The position numbers and the translations under genes were made by a program. DNA of 64,000 nt from Rhizobium sp. CFBP 8762 (lineage in GTDB: Bacteria; Pseudomonadota; Alphaproteobacteria; Rhizobiales; Rhizobiaceae). Each line of letters starts with the position of its first letter. Within the stretch, counting starts at the first letter, position 1. Shown one piece after another: positions 1-10,876 of this stretch. The DNA is taken from NCBI RefSeq assembly GCF_014841565.1, contig NZ_JACYUD010000006.1, forward strand, positions 124,001 through 188,000. Reading direction: 5' to 3'. Below the pieces are notes generated by a model. That model was not told the DNA's origin and did not search any database. It was given only the letters and a program-made list of their open reading frames with translations.

Positions 1-1392
1 CTTGTACTTCGACAGATCACGCGCCAGCAATTCCATGGCTGGTTGAATGTCGTTGAGAACGGCGGACATGATGCGCGGCATTTCCGCGAGATGCCCCGTC
101 AGTTCGCGCTCCTGCTCGGACGTGATCGTACCGCGCGCCCGTCCGGCACGGATCGCCAGCGCAGCCAAAACCGTCAGCTGGCAGGTGAAAGCTTTGGTCG
201 ACGCGACCCCGATCTCCGGGCCCGCCAGAATTGGAAACACCGCATCAGCCTCTCGCGCAATGGTCGATTCACGCACATTGACGACGGCACCGATCTTTAA
301 GCCCAGCTCTTTGCAGTAGCGCAAGGACGCCAGCGTATCCGCCGTTTCGCCGGACTGTGAAATGAACAGCGCTGCTGCCGATGGAGACAGGGGGATATCG
401 CGGTAGCGAAATTCCGATGCCACATCGATTTCAACCGGCAAGCGCGCATACCGCTCAAACCAGTATTTGCCGACCATGCCTGCCAGATAGGCCGTACCGC
501 AGGCCGAAATTGCCAAACCGGAAATACGCGCGAAATCAATGGCGTCATCCAGCGGGCGGATCTGATTTTCAAGCAGATCGACGTAATGGCCGAGTGCATG
601 GGAAATCACCTCGGGCTGTTCATAGATTTCCTTTTCCATGAAATGCCGGTGGTTGCCCTTGTCGACCAGAAAGGCCGTTGCACTGGCGATCTGCTGCGGA
701 CGCTGAACGGGTTCACCCTGCATATCGAAAATGTGGACGCCCTCGCGACCAAGGATCGCCCAGTCTCCATCCACCAGATAGGAAATGCGGTTGGTAAAGG
801 GTGACAGCGCGATGGCATCGGACCCCAGAAACATCTCACCCTCGCCATAGCCGATTGCCAGCGGTGGGCCGTTGCGGGCCGCCATGATCGTGGACGGATC
901 GTCCTGAAACAACACGGCCAGTGCATAGGCACCACGCACCCGCTGGAGCATGGCGTGCATGGCCTCACGGCGGCCGAGCCCCGCTCGCAGCAGCATGGCC
1001 AGAAGTTGCGCCACAACCTCCGTATCGGTCTGAGAAGAAAAGGTCGCGCCAGCGGCTTTCAGGTCCTCTTTAATCTCGGAGAAGTTTTCGATAATGCCAT
1101 TATGGACGACCGCGACGCCATCGGTGAAATGCGGATGCGCGTTGTTTTCCGTTGGCGCGCCATGGGTCGCCCAGCGGGTATGGGCTATCCCAATAGTCCC
1201 GGCAAGAGGCTCGGCGTCCAGCTTGTGAGCGAGATTGACCAGCTTTCCCTCGGCGCGCCGGCGCTCAAGGCGTCCGTCGTGGATTGTCGCAACGCCCGCC
1301 GAATCGTAACCACGATATTCAAGCCGCTTCAGCGCCTGAACAAGCCTTTCGGCAACCGGAGTATTACCGACAATTCCGACAATTCCGCACAT
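1..1392 (-). CDS. glmS: Glutamine-fructose-6-phosphate aminotransferase (isomerizing), partial at 3' end
   Basis: Makes glucosamine-6-phosphate from fructose-6-phosphate and glutamine, the first step of UDP-GlcNAc synthesis. The protein starts MCGIVGIVGN, so Cys2 is the expected N-terminal nucleophile once Met is removed. HTRWATHG (about 71-78) and HNGIIEN (about 97-103) are typical of the glutaminase domain, and an ACGT motif near residue 298 opens the sugar isomerase part. The window holds 464 codons, and the family is about 607 residues long, so the C-terminal SIS domain is cut off by the window edge. glmU ends 93 bases upstream on the same strand, so the two are probably one operon. Confidence 0.97.
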   Translation of the reverse strand, partial: MCGIVGIVGNTPVAERLVQALKRLEYRGYDSAGVATIHDGRLERRRAEGKLVNLAHKLDAEPLAGTIGIAHTRWATHGAPTENNAHPHFTDGVAVVHNGIIENFSEIKEDLKAAGATFSSQTDTEVVAQLLAMLLRAGLGRREAMHAMLQRVRGAYALAVLFQDDPSTIMAARNGPPLAIGYGEGEMFLGSDAIALSPFTNRISYLVDGDWAILGREGVHIFDMQGEPVQRPQQIASATAFLVDKGNHRHFMEKEIYEQPEVISHALGHYVDLLENQIRPLDDAIDFARISGLAISACGTAYLAGMVGKYWFERYARLPVEIDVASEFRYRDIPLSPSAAALFISQSGETADTLASLRYCKELGLKIGAVVNVRESTIAREADAVFPILAGPEIGVASTKAFTCQLTVLAALAIRAGRARGTITSEQERELTGHLAEMPRIMSAVLNDIQPAMELLARDLSKYK

Positions 1393-1485
1393 ACTATGTC
1401 CCCGTATTCACCCATCGAAGCTTGTCTGGTTAAAGACTTTGATGAAATACGCAATGGCGCGGACTTCACTTTGCATTTCAAAGTT

Positions 1486-2853
1486 TTACGCTTCGTCGGC
1501 CTTCAGTTTTGCAGCCTTAAAGGCAGCGTTTCTGGCGCGTACCACTTCCGCATGACCCGGCTTGTTTTCCTGCCGACTTCTGGCGAAGGCGGTGGCATTG
1601 TCGGGTACGTCCTGTGTAATCACACTGCCGGAGGCAATGAGGCTGGACGCGCCTATCGTCACCGGGGCTACGAGCGAAGAATTCGAACCGACAAAGGCAT
1701 TGTCCCCGATGCGGGTAATGTGTTTGTTGATGCCATCGTAGTTACATGTGATCGTACCGGCTCCGATATTGGCACCGGCACCGATGAATGTATCCCCGAT
1801 ATAGCTCAGATGGTTGATCTTTGCGCCGACGCCCACTTCGCTCTTCTTGACCTCGCAGAAGTTACCGACCTTGGATTTGGCCGCCAGCTTTGCGCCCGGA
1901 CGCAAACGAGCATAGGGGCCAATCTCCGCCTTTGGCCCAATTGTCGCCCCTTCGATATGCGAGAACGAGTGGATGACGGCACCAGCTGCAACGCTAACCC
2001 CCGGACCAAAAACGACGTGGGGCTCAATCACCACATCCTGCTCAAACTGGGTATCATAGGACAAAAACACGGTTTCTGGCGCGATCATTGATACACCCGA
2101 CAGCATGACGTCGTGCCTGCGGCGCTCCTGCCAGATGCGTTCGATGACAGCCAGTTCGGCGCGGGTATTACACCCCATCAGTTCCTGCTCCGGCGCTTCC
2201 ACCGCAATGGCGGAGCCGCCCAAAGCAACCACGATTTCTACCAGATCAGTGAGGTAATATTCGCCTTTCGCATTGCCATTGCCGATGCGGTTTAACAGGT
2301 CCAGCGCCTTATCACCGCGCACGGCCATAAGACCACCGTTGCAATAGGTGATCGCACGCTCGTCGCTGGACGCATCTTTCTCCTCGCGAATAGCCAGAAG
2401 CGCACCATTCTCGGTGATCAACCGTCCATAGCCGTGAGGATTGGCCGCTTGAAAACCAATCACCACAACATCGTGACCAGCAGCCAGCCCTTCACGCGCC
2501 GCCGTCAAGGGCGCGCCGGTAATGAGCGGCGTATCGCCAAAGACGACCAGCACGTCGTCGTAACCCTCTGCAATGGCTTGCCTTGCTGCCAGAACCGCAT
2601 GGCCGGTGCCAAGCCGCTGTGTCTGTTCGTACACGCTCAAAGGCAGTGCATGCTTTCGCGCTGTGTCTTCCACGGCCTGTGCATCCCGCCCAACGACCAG
2701 CGCAACAGCATCGACCCCGGCACCTTCAAGTGCCGCCATGACATGCGAAATCATCGGGCGATTGCCGACCGGGTGCAGCACCTTGGACATGGATGACTTC
2801 ATCCTTGTGCTTTCACCGGCTGCAAGAACGACCGCCAGACATGTACGGGCCAT
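1486..2853 (-). CDS. glmU: Bifunctional UDP-GlcNAc pyrophosphorylase / glucosamine-1-phosphate acetyltransferase
   Basis: Acetylates GlcN-1-P and then uridylylates it to UDP-GlcNAc for peptidoglycan and lipid A. The N-terminal nucleotidyltransferase signature [11 protein letters not shown] is at about residues 9-19. The C-terminal half has the hexapeptide-repeat left-handed beta helix, including [10 protein letters not shown] and [20 protein letters not shown]. The reading frame is open for 32 further codons upstream, but the ATG at 2853 is preceded by GGAG at a good distance and gives [14 protein letters not shown], the usual family N-terminus, for 455 residues. It lies directly upstream of glmS, the enzyme that supplies its substrate pathway. 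Confidence 0.96.
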   Translation of the reverse strand: MARTCLAVVLAAGESTRMKSSMSKVLHPVGNRPMISHVMAALEGAGVDAVALVVGRDAQAVEDTARKHALPLSVYEQTQRLGTGHAVLAARQAIAEGYDDVLVVFGDTPLITGAPLTAAREGLAAGHDVVVIGFQAANPHGYGRLITENGALLAIREEKDASSDERAITYCNGGLMAVRGDKALDLLNRIGNGNAKGEYYLTDLVEIVVALGGSAIAVEAPEQELMGCNTRAELAVIERIWQERRRHDVMLSGVSMIAPETVFLSYDTQFEQDVVIEPHVVFGPGVSVAAGAVIHSFSHIEGATIGPKAEIGPYARLRPGAKLAAKSKVGNFCEVKKSEVGVGAKINHLSYIGDTFIGAGANIGAGTITCNYDGINKHITRIGDNAFVGSNSSLVAPVTIGASSLIASGSVITQDVPDNATAFARSRQENKPGHAEVVRARNAAFKAAKLKADEA

Positions 2854-2990
2854 AGGTATCTCCAGGTTCATCAACGCGTCGGGCGTTGTAATATCAGAAA
2901 CGTGTATCTGCAAACAATCTATCGCGAGGCTGGTGACAGGCGGGGGCAAGGCGTGCCATTTTCCGACGCTCTGGGGATGGATTGAAACTC

Positions 2991-4652
2991 ATGAAAGCGG
3001 CAGACATACGTTCGGAAGACACACGACATCCCTATTGGCGCTCACCCCTTGCTATGCTGGCCGTTGCCGCATTGCTGCTTGGCGGTGCTCTCGTTGTTAC
3101 AATCCCGGTGCCGCTCGGCCCGATGTATTGGGATCAATACCTGTATCTGGATGCGGCACAGCGCATTTATTCCGGTCAGATTCCGATTGTCGATTTCTTC
3201 GCACCCGTTGGACCGCTTGGCTATTATCTCTACGCGGGCCTGATGGCCGTTTTTCCGAAGGCCCAACCGCTGTTTCTTGCGAGCTGGTGCATTCTGCTCG
3301 TCACCATTCCGCTCATGGCCGCTGTGCTGGCGGATGTTCAAAAGCGGTCAAATACGACAGCTTTTGCGCTGCTGATCCCGTTCCTGCTCTTTTCCGTGCT
3401 GCCGTTTAACACCGGCTTTTTCTACCCCTTCCCCGGCGCTGACGGGTTTGGCATTTACAACCGGCAGGCGTGCCAGTTGCTGTATGTTCTGGCGTGCATA
3501 TTGCTTTTTATGAAGACTACGCGCCTGCAAACCGTGCTGATCACAATCGCCATGCTCAGCCTTTGCCTCGTGAAAATCACCGGTGCCGTAGCCGGTGGGC
3601 TTCTCTGCCTCGGCGCAGTGTTGACGGGATCTCTGCGCATTAAAGATGCGGTCCTGTCCGCTTTTGCGTTCTTCGCGGCGTTGGTTGTCCTACAGATTAC
3701 CACCGGTATTCCGGTAGCCTATGCACGCGATATCGGTGCGTTGCTGATGCTCAACCATTCGGGTCTGGGCAGCCGCCTGCTGCAAGCAGCATCATTGAAC
3801 GCCATGATCGTGGCCCTTGGCGGACTTTTCTGGGTGCTGCTGATCATGGGCCAGCGTCGAAACACGCGCCTGCTGGTTCTGCTGCCTCTGTTTCTGCTGG
3901 CCGGACTGCTGTTTGAAAGTCAGAATACCGGAAGTCAGGCCTTCATTTTCCTGTGGCCGCTTCTTCTCCTTGGTCTGGCGTGGTCATTGCGAGAGCGTTC
4001 GAGGCATCTCAGAGCCGGTGCTACGGTCTGCATACTGGCGATAGCCCTGCCGCATGCGGTGACTATCCTGCAAAACGCGGCGCGTTCCGGCATCGGCGTT
4101 TTGCGGTACGAGACTCTGCCGCAAGCAAATCTGCGAACTCTGGGGGCGGTTCGAATGCGGTCCGAGCATCTGGACAGGGCACAGACCATGCGGCGCTTCT
4201 ACGCCGATCATCGCAGCACCTTTTCCGCGTTGACGACGCAAGGAGACCTACCGTCGTTCCTGCTTTTCAGCGACATTGATTACCAGGCTATGTGGCTTTT
4301 GAATGCGGACGAAGCCGTCACAGCACTCTATGCGCTCGAACGGCAACGAAACCTGCGCTTTTCGACCGTCATGACCATCGACTTTACAAATCCGTTTGCG
4401 TGGATCATGAAGCGGGACGCGCCCAAACACATTGCCATTGGTGCCGATCCTGCTCGTGCGGTGCCGCCTCCAGACGACACGGTCATATCAGCGGTCAGTG
4501 CCGTGGATATTGCCCTGCTCCCCACCTGCCCCCTAACCACCAATGTCGCGGACTTATTATCGATCTACCAACCGATGCTAACTCCCAATCACAGCCGTAT
4601 AACGCTGACGCCGTGCTTTGACGCATTTGTGCGTAACGACCTGTTACCCTGA
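2991..4652 (+). CDS. Polytopic membrane protein, GT-C glycosyltransferase-like
   Basis: About 553 residues with some ten predicted hydrophobic segments followed by a C-terminal soluble stretch of roughly 170 residues. After the first membrane segment the text PMYWDQYLYLDAAQRIYSG and then PVGPLGYYLYAG resembles the first periplasmic loop of GT-C (family 39-like) polyprenyl-phosphate sugar transferases, where an Asp in this loop is catalytic. I see this similarity by eye only and cannot name a substrate. ATG 2991 is chosen; a TTG nine bases upstream, with GGGGATGG just before it, is a possible alternative. It diverges from glmU, and its last nine bases overlap the end of the convergent Na/Pi transporter gene. 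Confidence 0.75.
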   Translation: MKAADIRSEDTRHPYWRSPLAMLAVAALLLGGALVVTIPVPLGPMYWDQYLYLDAAQRIYSGQIPIVDFFAPVGPLGYYLYAGLMAVFPKAQPLFLASWCILLVTIPLMAAVLADVQKRSNTTAFALLIPFLLFSVLPFNTGFFYPFPGADGFGIYNRQACQLLYVLACILLFMKTTRLQTVLITIAMLSLCLVKITGAVAGGLLCLGAVLTGSLRIKDAVLSAFAFFAALVVLQITTGIPVAYARDIGALLMLNHSGLGSRLLQAASLNAMIVALGGLFWVLLIMGQRRNTRLLVLLPLFLLAGLLFESQNTGSQAFIFLWPLLLLGLAWSLRERSRHLRAGATVCILAIALPHAVTILQNAARSGIGVLRYETLPQANLRTLGAVRMRSEHLDRAQTMRRFYADHRSTFSALTTQGDLPSFLLFSDIDYQAMWLLNADEAVTALYALERQRNLRFSTVMTIDFTNPFAWIMKRDAPKHIAIGADPARAVPPPDDTVISAVSAVDIALLPTCPLTTNVADLLSIYQPMLTPNHSRITLTPCFDAFVRNDLLP

Positions 4653-6293
4653 CTTCGGCATACTGACACGGCTTTCGGTCAGCACGCCGTTCTCGTCCAG
4701 AATGGGATGAGCGACGGACACAATATGCGCATTGATGCGCTTTAAGTCCCGCAGCATATCCAGATGCAGCGAGCTCGTTTGCAGACTGTCCAAGCGCCCA
4801 TCGCGCAAACGTTCAAGGTGGCGTGCGGCAGAAACACGCTCCATGCGACGTACCTCCACCTTCACCTGCATCAACTGTCGAGCGAGATCGAAATTTCGCG
4901 TCACGAGAATTGTTTGCGCAATCCTGAGATTGTCGATCGTGAGGTCGAACAGCTTATGCAGTTCCTGATATCCGTCCTCGGAAAATTTCAGACCATGGCG
5001 CACCTTCTTGGTCACATGGTCGTAGACTCCCTTTTCAATGATGTCGCCGATATGCTCCAGATTGATGGCATAATCGATAATCACCATCGAGCGTTGGGAC
5101 AACTCCTCGTCCAATCCCGCCCGGCCCAGACGCGACAGATAAATTTTAATATCCTGCTGCAGACGGTCTACCTGTTTTTCCAGCATGGAAATATCATGGA
5201 TGTCCGACAGGTTGTTGCGGTCGAACGCATGCATGGTCTTGATCAGCATGCTTTCGATGATGTCACCAACCCGAAGGACCTCGCGGGTAGCACCTGAAAG
5301 AGCCATGACAGGCGAAGCAAGTGTATCCTCGTCCAGATAGCGCGGCCCGTTGTCACTTTTCGGCTCGTCGGGCACCAGCCGCGCCATCAAACGCGACAAG
5401 GGAGAACTGAACGGCCACGCCAGAATCGCGACACTGATATTAAACAGCAAATGGAAATCAACCGGCAGTTTCGCGTTGAGGAAAGGTAGCCCGTTGAGCA
5501 GATCAGAAATGATCCCAGCCATTGGCATGGCCAGCACACAGCCGATTGTCCGAACCAGCAGATTACCAAGCGTCACACGTCGCGCAGAGGCAGAGCTTCT
5601 GGCTGTCGCAATAACCGGAGGTATAGCCCCGCCCAGATTGGCACCCAGCACCAGAACAATTGTCAATGCTGGCGAGAGAATACCCGCTGATGCCAGGGAC
5701 AGGACAAGCACTACGACAGCAAGGCTCGACGACGAAATTACCGCAAGGACCGCAGAGAACATGAGCGCCACCGGCCAAGCGCTGTCCAGCAATGTTAAAA
5801 ATGCTGCGAGCGCAGGCGAATCGCGCATAGGCTCTGTGGCAATACCCAGCAGTTCCAGCGAGAGCAGCATGAGGCCAATGCCAATCAGGGCCGAACCACC
5901 ACCCTTGCGCGCCGTAGAGCCAGAGCGGTACAAAACCATGCCAACCAGCAACAGAAGCGGCGATATCCAAACTATACCCGTCGAGACAAGCCATGCGGTG
6001 ACCGCCGTGCCCACATTCGCGCCCAGCAGCACCACCTGCGCCCGCCGACCGCGCATCAAATCACGCTCCACGAACGACGCAACCATAAGCGCCGTCGCGG
6101 TTGAACTTTGCAAACCGATGGTCGCGACGAAGCCGGACACGAAAGATCGGACAGCGCTTTTGGTGCCCCTGGCCAGACCGGTGCGCAACTTTGCGCCAAA
6201 GGCCGCTGTTACGCCTCTTTTGACCTGGGACAGCCCAAACAAAAGCAGCGCGACCGCGCCGAACAGATTGATCATGACGATCATGGAAGACAT
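4644..6293 (-). CDS. Na/Pi cotransporter family protein with C-terminal PhoU-like domain
   Basis: A 549-residue membrane protein of the NptA/YjbB type (PF02690 repeats plus PhoU-like tail). The hallmark QSST motif appears as GLQSSTATAL near residue 63, with a second serine-rich repeat ISSSSLAVVVL. After about residue 350 the sequence becomes soluble and helical, like PhoU (SMLIKTMHAF, EHIGDIIEKGVYDH). The family exports or co-transports phosphate with sodium in the inner membrane. The frame is open 26 codons further upstream, but ATG 6293, preceded by GGAAGAG, gives MSSMIVMINLFGAVALLLFG, a normal N-terminus. Confidence 0.88.
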   Translation of the reverse strand: MSSMIVMINLFGAVALLLFGLSQVKRGVTAAFGAKLRTGLARGTKSAVRSFVSGFVATIGLQSSTATALMVASFVERDLMRGRRAQVVLLGANVGTAVTAWLVSTGIVWISPLLLLVGMVLYRSGSTARKGGGSALIGIGLMLLSLELLGIATEPMRDSPALAAFLTLLDSAWPVALMFSAVLAVISSSSLAVVVLVLSLASAGILSPALTIVLVLGANLGGAIPPVIATARSSASARRVTLGNLLVRTIGCVLAMPMAGIISDLLNGLPFLNAKLPVDFHLLFNISVAILAWPFSSPLSRLMARLVPDEPKSDNGPRYLDEDTLASPVMALSGATREVLRVGDIIESMLIKTMHAFDRNNLSDIHDISMLEKQVDRLQQDIKIYLSRLGRAGLDEELSQRSMVIIDYAINLEHIGDIIEKGVYDHVTKKVRHGLKFSEDGYQELHKLFDLTIDNLRIAQTILVTRNFDLARQLMQVKVEVRRMERVSAARHLERLRDGRLDSLQTSSLHLDMLRDLKRINAHIVSVAHPILDENGVLTESRVSMPKSG

Positions 6294-6637
6294 TACAAAA
6301 GCTTTCTCTTCCGGGCCTGAGTTAGACCTTTGGAAGAATAACAGACACCGGATACAATGCCAGTGTCGCACACGAAATTTGGTTGCCGGCTAACAAATCC
6401 GACGCGTCGTGACGCGAATACGCATCACGGCACGACTTAAGGCAACTGCGGCACCGCTGCAGGCCGTCAATGCTTCTGATATAAGAAGCCATGCGCATTT
6501 TGCAAAATCGCAAGGTCAACGCTTTTTGATGAAACCTAGCTTCAATTCTGGAACTGTTTCATTTAAGGAACGCTGTGGCGGACTGTGCGTGGACCAGACC
6601 GCCCATACCAGACCATTGCCAAGAGGTACGCATTCTC
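6294..6637. other. Divergent intergenic region, no gene seen
   Basis: 344 bases between the Na/Pi transporter start (leftward) and ppiD (rightward). I find no convincing ORF, tRNA or strong terminator. It presumably carries both promoters. An AGAGG Shine-Dalgarno sequence for ppiD lies at its right end. Confidence 0.6.
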
Positions 6638-8533
6638 ATGCTTGAATCCCTGCGAAGAGCTTCCCAGACCTGGATCGTCAAAGGGCTTCTTATCCTTCTC
6701 GTGCTGTCGTTCGGCGTCTGGGGCGTATCGACCTCACTCGTCACAGGAACGTCGCAGGCCGTGGTCTCTGTTGGCGATGTTGATGTGTCCACGACCGATC
6801 TTCGTATGGCATACGAGCGGCAACTCTCCGTTGCGGCCCGCCAGTACGGCACACGGCTGACTCATGATCAGGCGCGCGCGCTTGGTATTGATCAGCAGGT
6901 CATTGCCCAGATGATTGCCGGCGCGTCACTGGACCAACTTGCCAGCAATATGAATCTCGGCCTGTCGCAGGATCAACTCGCCCGCACTATTGCCGAGGAA
7001 CCGGCATTTCGCTCCGTCAACGGCCAGTTCGATCGCCAGCTTTTTTCCAGCACCCTGAGGAATGCTGGTCTGCGTGAGGACGATTATATCAACAGCCGCA
7101 GCAAGGTTGCCGTCCGCCAGCAGATTGTCGATGCCGTTTCGGATGGCTACAGCCCGCCAAAGGCCATGGTCGATGCGCTGCGCCAGTTCCGCAACGAAAT
7201 GCGCTCCATCGACTATATACTGCTTTCCAACGCCAATATCGATCCGATCAAAGCGCCCGGCGACGATGTGCTGGCACCATGGTTTGAGGCGAAGAAAGCC
7301 GCGTACCGCGCCCCGGAATATCGCAAGCTCACCTACGTGAAGCTGGAGCCGGAGGACATTGCCGATTTCTCAAAGGCCACGGATGAAGACCTGCGTGCAA
7401 CCTACGACCGGCAAAAGGACGCCTATCGCACTCCGGCGACCCGCACCATTGAACAGCTCAATTTTCCCGACAAAGGGGCGGCCGATGCGGCTCTGGCGCG
7501 CCTGAACGCTGGAAGCGTGACATTCGACGCTCTGGTTACCGAACAGGGTAAAACTCTTGCCGATGTTCGCCTGGGTGACTTTACAAAGGACGTTCTTCCA
7601 GACCCCAAGGTAGCCGACGCCGCCTTTGCCGTTGCACAGAATGGCCAGACGACGCCAGTCGTTGACGGCGTGTTTGGGCCGGTGATTTTGCGTATTGCCA
7701 ACATCCAGCCAGAAACCGTGAAAAGCTTTGAGGACGTGAAGGAAGAGTTGCGCCGCGATTTTGCGCTTTCTCTTGCCCAGAACGAAATTCTTGGAATTCA
7801 CGATCAGTTTGAAGATGCCCGCGCAGGCGGCGCCTCGCTGGTCGACGCAGCACGTCAGGTCAACCTGAAAGCGGTAACCGTTGAAGCCATCGATGCGACC
7901 GGAAAGACACCGGATGATGACGAAGTTGCCGATCTGCCCGAACGCCAGACGGTACTAGCAGATGCGTTCAAGGCCGATGTTGGCGGTGACCCGACGGTTA
8001 TCAATATCGGCCGTGAAGGCTATCTCTGGCTGGAGGTCAACGATTCCACACCGGCGCGTGACCGCACGCTTGCGGAAGCAAGGGACCGCGTTTTGACTGA
8101 CTGGACGGCCGAGCAGCAGACAAAGGCCCTGGAGGCACGGGCTCTTGAATTGAAAGCACGCGTCAGCGGAGGCGAAACCTTGGTGGCCATCGCGACAGAC
8201 ATGGGTCTGGCTGTTGAAACCAAAGTAGGCTTGCGCCGCGGCACACAGGATGCAGCGTTAAGCCCAGCCGCAATCCGCGCTGCTTTCGCAGGTCCGAACG
8301 GACTGGTTGGCAACGCTGCGGGCATGGATGGTGACGGACAGATATTGTTCAAGGTCACAGACGTCGCCTTCGACACGGCAACTGACGCGCTTGACAACAG
8401 CGATGCACAGATCGAAGCAGCTGCCCGTGCCAGTGGTGATGACATTCTCGACCAGATGGTGGACCAGTTGGAGACCAGCTACAGCGTCAGCGTCAATCGC
8501 CCGCTTGCAGACGCAACCATGGCCGCCCGGTAG
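6638..8533 (+). CDS. ppiD: Periplasmic peptidyl-prolyl isomerase / foldase, PpiD type
   Basis: 631 residues. One N-terminal membrane anchor (about residues 13-36, [20 protein letters not shown]) is followed by a SurA-like N-terminal chaperone region and a parvulin-type domain in the middle (about 250-370, with [20 protein letters not shown] and [11 protein letters not shown]). The layout is that of PpiD, a membrane-anchored chaperone at the Sec translocon. The parvulin part is divergent, as is usual in alphaproteobacteria, so isomerase activity is uncertain. Start ATG 6638 is set by AGAGG upstream and by the anchor; the open frame runs 21 codons further. It precedes trpD by 16 bases, suggesting cotranscription. 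Confidence 0.9.
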   Translation: MLESLRRASQTWIVKGLLILLVLSFGVWGVSTSLVTGTSQAVVSVGDVDVSTTDLRMAYERQLSVAARQYGTRLTHDQARALGIDQQVIAQMIAGASLDQLASNMNLGLSQDQLARTIAEEPAFRSVNGQFDRQLFSSTLRNAGLREDDYINSRSKVAVRQQIVDAVSDGYSPPKAMVDALRQFRNEMRSIDYILLSNANIDPIKAPGDDVLAPWFEAKKAAYRAPEYRKLTYVKLEPEDIADFSKATDEDLRATYDRQKDAYRTPATRTIEQLNFPDKGAADAALARLNAGSVTFDALVTEQGKTLADVRLGDFTKDVLPDPKVADAAFAVAQNGQTTPVVDGVFGPVILRIANIQPETVKSFEDVKEELRRDFALSLAQNEILGIHDQFEDARAGGASLVDAARQVNLKAVTVEAIDATGKTPDDDEVADLPERQTVLADAFKADVGGDPTVINIGREGYLWLEVNDSTPARDRTLAEARDRVLTDWTAEQQTKALEARALELKARVSGGETLVAIATDMGLAVETKVGLRRGTQDAALSPAAIRAAFAGPNGLVGNAAGMDGDGQILFKVTDVAFDTATDALDNSDAQIEAAARASGDDILDQMVDQLETSYSVSVNRPLADATMAAR

Positions 8534-8549
8534 AAGGGAACAGGACCCC

Positions 8550-9566
8550 ATGCCCGAATTGAAGCCATTCATTGCCAAGGCTGCCAACGGGCAATCGTTG
8601 TCGCGGGATGAGGCGCGTCAGGCGTTCGATATCATCATGTCGGGCGAAGCAACGCCCGCGCAGATTGGCGGCTTCCTCATGGCGCTGCGTGTCCGGGGCG
8701 AAACGGTCGATGAGATCGTCGGTGCGGTCAGCACAATGCGCGCCAAAATGCTGCCGGTTAACGCACCTGAGAATGCTATCGACATTGTCGGCACGGGGGG
8801 CGACGGTGCCCATACCTACAACATTTCGACGCTTGCAGCCTTGATTGTGGCGGGTGCTGGTGTGCCAGTCGCCAAGCACGGCAACCGCGCCCTAAGCTCC
8901 AAATCGGGCACAGCGGATGCGCTTTCCTGTCTGGGCGTCAAGCTCGACATTGAACCTGCCTTGATTACCCGTTGCATTGAGGAAGCGGGCGTCGGCTTCA
9001 TGTTCGCCCAAAAACACCATTCCGCCATGCGCCATGTTGGGCCGGCACGGGTGGAATTGGGGACTCGCACAATCTTCAACCTGCTGGGTCCGCTGTCGAA
9101 CCCGTCCGGTGTGAAACAGCAGCTCATCGGTGTATATGCGCCAGAATGGCTGGTGCCTGTGGCCGAGGTCTTGAAAGATATGGGATCGACCCGAGTCTGG
9201 GTCGTCTATGGCGATGGTCTGGATGAAATTACGACAACTGGGCCCACGCAGATCGCTGCCTTGGAAGACGGGCATATCCGGACATTCACTGTAACGCCGG
9301 AGGACTTCGGTCTGCCGCAGGTCGAGCTGCCTCAGTTAAGAGGCGGTGACGGCGCACACAATGCCGCCACGCTGCAAGCGGTGCTTGACGGTGCCCGGAT
9401 GCCCTACCTCGATATCTCGCTCGCCAATGCCGCCGCAGCACTTGTCATCGCAGGTAAAAGCCAATCACTGATAGAAGCGATGGACCTCGCCCGCTTTTCG
9501 GTGGACAGTGGCGCGGCAAACACGGCGTTGCAGCGCCTTGTCGCTGTTTCCAATCTCGCAGATTAA
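8550..9566 (+). CDS. trpD: Anthranilate phosphoribosyltransferase
   Basis: 338 residues. Transfers phosphoribose from PRPP to anthranilate, the second step of tryptophan synthesis. The PRPP and Mg binding motif [14 protein letters not shown] is near residue 79, followed by [17 protein letters not shown] and later GPLSNPSG, all diagnostic. ATG 8550 follows AGAAGGGAACAGG; the longer frame reading back into ppiD is spurious. It is followed by trpC nine bases later. Confidence 0.97.
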   Translation: MPELKPFIAKAANGQSLSRDEARQAFDIIMSGEATPAQIGGFLMALRVRGETVDEIVGAVSTMRAKMLPVNAPENAIDIVGTGGDGAHTYNISTLAALIVAGAGVPVAKHGNRALSSKSGTADALSCLGVKLDIEPALITRCIEEAGVGFMFAQKHHSAMRHVGPARVELGTRTIFNLLGPLSNPSGVKQQLIGVYAPEWLVPVAEVLKDMGSTRVWVVYGDGLDEITTTGPTQIAALEDGHIRTFTVTPEDFGLPQVELPQLRGGDGAHNAATLQAVLDGARMPYLDISLANAAAALVIAGKSQSLIEAMDLARFSVDSGAANTALQRLVAVSNLAD

Positions 9567-9575
9567 GGACTGGCA

Positions 9576-10388
9576 ATGACCGATATTCTCCGCAAAATCG
9601 AAGCCTACAAGCGCGAAGAGATCGAAGCAGCCAAATCCGCTGTGCCACTGGAGGAGCTGAAGGCCATGAGCGCTGACCAGACAGCGCCCCGGGGCTTCAT
9701 GAAAGCCCTCACCGACAGGTTCGAGCAGCGAAAATTTGGATTGATTGCGGAGATCAAAAAAGCCAGCCCGTCCAAGGGTTTGATCCGTGAGCATTTTGAT
9801 CCGCCATCTCTCGCAAAAGCCTATGAAGACGGTGGTGCCGCGTGTCTTTCGGTGCTGACCGACGGCCCAAGCTTCCAGGGTTCACCCGAATTTTTGCGCG
9901 CAGCACGCGCTGCGTGTCGCTTGCCAGCCCTGCGCAAGGACTTCATGTTCGATCCCTATCAGGTTCACGAGGCAAGAGCCTGGGGCGCAGATTGCATTTT
10001 GCTGATCATGGCAAGCCTGACCGATGACGAAGCGGAAGAGCTTGAGGACGAGGCCATGGCTCTCGGTATGGATGTGCTGATCGAGGTGCACGATGCTGAT
10101 GAGATGGAACGGGCGCTGAAGCTGAAATCGCCACTGATTGGCATCAACAACAGAAACCTGCGTACATTCGAGGTTGACCTGGCTGTCAGCGAGACCCTCT
10201 CCCACATGGTAGGGCCGGAGCGGCTGCTTGTCGGGGAAAGCGGGATTTTCACCCACGAAGACTGCCAAAGGCTGCTTGTCAGTGGTATCACAACGTTTCT
10301 GGTGGGCGAAAGCTTGATGCGCCAGGCCGATGTCGCGTCTGCTACCCGCCAGTTGCTGACCGGCCACGCTACCGAGCCTGCTCAATGA
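9576..10388 (+). CDS. trpC: Indole-3-glycerol phosphate synthase
   Basis: 270 residues forming a TIM barrel. Converts CdRP to indole-3-glycerol phosphate. Seen: [14 protein letters not shown] near residue 57 (catalytic Lys), [42 protein letters not shown] and VGESGIFT, all at their expected spacing. It lies between trpD and moaC, and its TGA overlaps the moaC start in ATGA. This trpDC-moaC-moeA order is conserved in Rhizobiales. Confidence 0.97.
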   Translation: MTDILRKIEAYKREEIEAAKSAVPLEELKAMSADQTAPRGFMKALTDRFEQRKFGLIAEIKKASPSKGLIREHFDPPSLAKAYEDGGAACLSVLTDGPSFQGSPEFLRAARAACRLPALRKDFMFDPYQVHEARAWGADCILLIMASLTDDEAEELEDEAMALGMDVLIEVHDADEMERALKLKSPLIGINNRNLRTFEVDLAVSETLSHMVGPERLLVGESGIFTHEDCQRLLVSGITTFLVGESLMRQADVASATRQLLTGHATEPAQ

Positions 10389-10876
10389 CGAGCGCCCGGC
10401 TGACGCACATTGATGACACCGGCCAGGCGCACATGGTGGATGTCAGCGAAAAGGGCGATACCGTACGGATCGCGACCGCTACTGGCTACGTGAAAATGCA
10501 TGCCGAAACCTTGGCCATGATTCAGGACGGCAATGCCAGGAAAGGCGATGTGATTGCCACCGCGCGAATTGCCGGAATTATGGCAGCCAAACAAACGGCG
10601 TCGCTGATCCCGCTTTGTCATCCACTCATGCTGACCAAAGTCACAGTCGATATTCAAGCGGATGAGGAGCTGCCCGGGTTGCGTGTGGCCGCATTGGCGA
10701 AGCTGAAAGGCCAGACCGGCGTAGAAATGGAAGCCCTGACCGCTGTCAGTATTGCCTGCCTGACAATCTACGACATGGCAAAGGCTGCAGACCGCGAGAT
10801 GGAAATTGGCGGCATTCAACTGGCTACCAAGAGTGGCGGCAAATCCGGCGATTTTGTCCGGAACCAGTCTCCATGA
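10385..10876 (+). CDS. moaC: Cyclic pyranopterin monophosphate synthase
   Basis: 163 residues. Acts with MoaA to turn GTP into cyclic pyranopterin monophosphate, the first step of molybdenum cofactor synthesis. The motifs [19 protein letters not shown] and [20 protein letters not shown] are family signatures; the His in CHPL and the Lys in KQT belong to the active site. It overlaps trpC and moeA by four bases on each side, so translation is probably coupled along the operon. Confidence 0.97.
   Translation: MTSARLTHIDDTGQAHMVDVSEKGDTVRIATATGYVKMHAETLAMIQDGNARKGDVIATARIAGIMAAKQTASLIPLCHPLMLTKVTVDIQADEELPGLRVAALAKLKGQTGVEMEALTAVSIACLTIYDMAKAADREMEIGGIQLATKSGGKSGDFVRNQSP

Noticed and set aside
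955-2091. Long plus-strand open frame (378 codons)
   Set aside because: It is antisense to glmS and glmU, which have clear family motifs in the other strand; no Shine-Dalgarno or recognisable domain.
5350-6393. Long plus-strand open frame (347 codons)
   Set aside because: Antisense to the Na/Pi transporter; Ser/Arg/Thr-rich shadow translation without a domain.
9781-9803. TGATCC hexamers inside trpC
   Set aside because: Within coding sequence, and no GTATGA at the right distance was seen.
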